Part shown: piece by piece, positions 5,283-6,038 of the stretch
How the letters are laid out: the number at the start of each line of letters is the position of its first letter
How positions within the stretch are numbered: position 1 is the stretch's first letter
Made by a program: the position numbers and the translations under genes
Notes under the pieces: generated by a model
What the model saw: only the letters and a program-made list of their open reading frames with translations
What the model was told of the DNA's origin: nothing
Databases searched by the model: none
Source: Lachnospiraceae bacterium
Lineage (GTDB): Bacteria; Bacillota; Clostridia; Lachnospirales; Lachnospiraceae
Length of the DNA stretch: 6,038 bases
Direction of reading: 5' to 3'
Assembly (NCBI GenBank): GCA_021205045.1
Contig: JAJPYH010000257.1
Location: 1-6,038 of the forward strand

Positions 5283-5930
5283 GAAATCAAATTTACAGAC
5301 CAGGAAATCAGCCTGTTCGCCCAGGCCGGATATCTGCGCCGCTATTCCCAGAACGAAGTGATTTACATGGAAGGGGACGCCGCCAATACCCTCTGTATTA
5401 TCCAGAAAGGCCGCGTGCGAGTCATGCTGAGCACCCCGGAAGGGGAAGAACTGACCCTTGAGATTGTTGAAAAAGGCCGCCTGTTCGGGGAATCTTCTTT
5501 TCTGAGCAAAAGCCTGCGCCCCACTACTGTCACTGCCGTCACTGACGTAGAGCTGATCTGCTGCACTATCGACGCTCTGATCCCCTTCCTGTGCCGGACG
5601 CCGGACGTCCTGGCCAAGGTATTGCAGCACTGCTCCGAGACCATGAACCACCTCTCCTATTCCCTGCATTCCTTCCGCTTCATGGATCGGCGCCAGAAAA
5701 TTGCCTCCTTTTTGCTGGAGGAAACGGACGAGGACAATCCGGATAAGGATATCTCGTCCGGCTGCCTGCCATACACTCATGAGGAAATCGCCTGGTGCCT
5801 GGGGCTGGCCAGACCGACCGTCAGCTCTGTGCTGAAGGAATTTGAAAATAATCATCTGGTACGGTGCGCGTACAGGAAGGTTTATGTTCTTGACAGGAAC
5901 GGCTTGAGAAACATCGCATTCTGTTCATAA
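5280..5930 (+). CDS. Crp/Fnr-family transcriptional regulator
   Basis: The 216-residue protein has the family's usual length. An N-terminal cyclic-nucleotide-binding fold covers about 5-115. Its phosphate-cassette region FGESSFLSKSLRPTT (69-83) keeps E71 and R80, which correspond to CRP E72 and R82, but has Pro81 for Ser83, so the ligand is uncertain. A long dimer helix spans about 107-135, and a winged helix-turn-helix lies near 164-205 (THEEIAWCLGLARPTV). In the recognition helix R178 matches CRP R180, while P179 and S183 replace E181 and R185. There is no N-terminal FNR-type cysteine cluster; nine cysteines are scattered, so redox sensing is possible but unproven. It is a cytoplasmic DNA-binding dimer by family. 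It is divergent from the D-lactate dehydrogenase, and TGTAA-N6-TTACA dyads lie between the two, which points to control of that gene and of itself. The only in-frame start in reach is ATG 5280. Confidence 0.9.
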   Translation: MEIKFTDQEISLFAQAGYLRRYSQNEVIYMEGDAANTLCIIQKGRVRVMLSTPEGEELTLEIVEKGRLFGESSFLSKSLRPTTVTAVTDVELICCTIDALIPFLCRTPDVLAKVLQHCSETMNHLSYSLHSFRFMDRRQKIASFLLEETDEDNPDKDISSGCLPYTHEEIAWCLGLARPTVSSVLKEFENNHLVRCAYRKVYVLDRNGLRNIAFCS

Positions 5931-5963
5931 TGTTTTCTGAAGCAGCTTTCCGATTCAAATTTG

Positions 5964-6012
5964 ATTCCATATTCACTTCTTTGCAGAGTAAATATAGTAT
6001 GGAATTTCTTTT
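5964..6012 (+). terminator. Probable rho-independent terminator after the regulator
   Basis: ATTCCATA (5964-5971) and TATGGAAT (5998-6005) are perfect inverted arms, extendable inward through T-G and T-A pairs, with weak inner pairing (ACT/AGT). The distal arm runs into TTTCTTTT (6005-6012). It lies 33 bases after the regulator stop. The stem is AT-rich and the loop long, so termination strength is uncertain. Confidence 0.5.
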
Positions 6013-6038
6013 GATAACACAAGATATTGCGTGTAGTA
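6013..6038. other. Right edge, nothing recognised
   Basis: The last 26 bases hold no reading frame start with a ribosome site, repeat or promoter that I can support. Confidence 0.4.

Noticed and set aside
5250..5855. 201-codon minus-strand frame opposite the regulator gene
   Set aside because: Antisense to a clear Crp/Fnr gene and without family features.

Overview
The window looks like a chromosomal segment of a Gram-positive Firmicute, most likely a Clostridia/Lachnospiraceae-type anaerobe. The reasons are strong AGGAGG-type ribosome sites, a TTG start, tight gene spacing, and the families present: a PHP histidinol-phosphatase-like enzyme, a VanH-like D-lactate dehydrogenase and a Crp/Fnr regulator without an FNR iron-sulfur cluster. 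This placement is inferred from gene content and signals, not from a database match. No rRNA, tRNA, CRISPR array, transposase or integrase was seen.

Layout. (1) Bases 80-3224 form a probable three-gene plus-strand operon with gaps of 14 and 18 bases: an AAA_14/DUF4143 ATPase behind a near-consensus promoter, a PHP-domain phosphoesterase, and a PAP2-family membrane phosphatase. The PAP2 gene carries six in-frame copies of a serine-rich 7-residue repeat in a predicted cytoplasmic loop. (2) Convergent to it on the minus strand are an HD-domain phosphohydrolase (3296-3796) and, upstream of that, a D-2-hydroxyacid (D-lactate) dehydrogenase (4019-4999). The 222-base gap between these two holds mutually exclusive stem arms and a possible 19-codon leader ORF. 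(3) A 280-base divergent region separates the dehydrogenase from a Crp/Fnr-family regulator (5280-5930). A hairpin with a T-rich tail follows the regulator.

The most interesting part is the divergent region. It holds a perfect 16-bp dyad, TGTAATCAAGATTACA, and 110 bases further on a second copy matching 13 of 16 positions. Both have the geometry of a CRP site (half-site, 6 bases, half-site), but with TGTAA in place of TGTGA. The regulator keeps the recognition-helix arginine that in E. coli CRP reads the first G, and has lost the two residues (CRP Glu181 and Arg185) that read the second G. The first dyad is centred about 42 bases upstream of the inferred dehydrogenase start site, as at class II activator-dependent promoters. 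The simplest reading is a self-contained circuit: the regulator controls D-lactate formation, and probably itself, through TGTAA-N6-TTACA sites.
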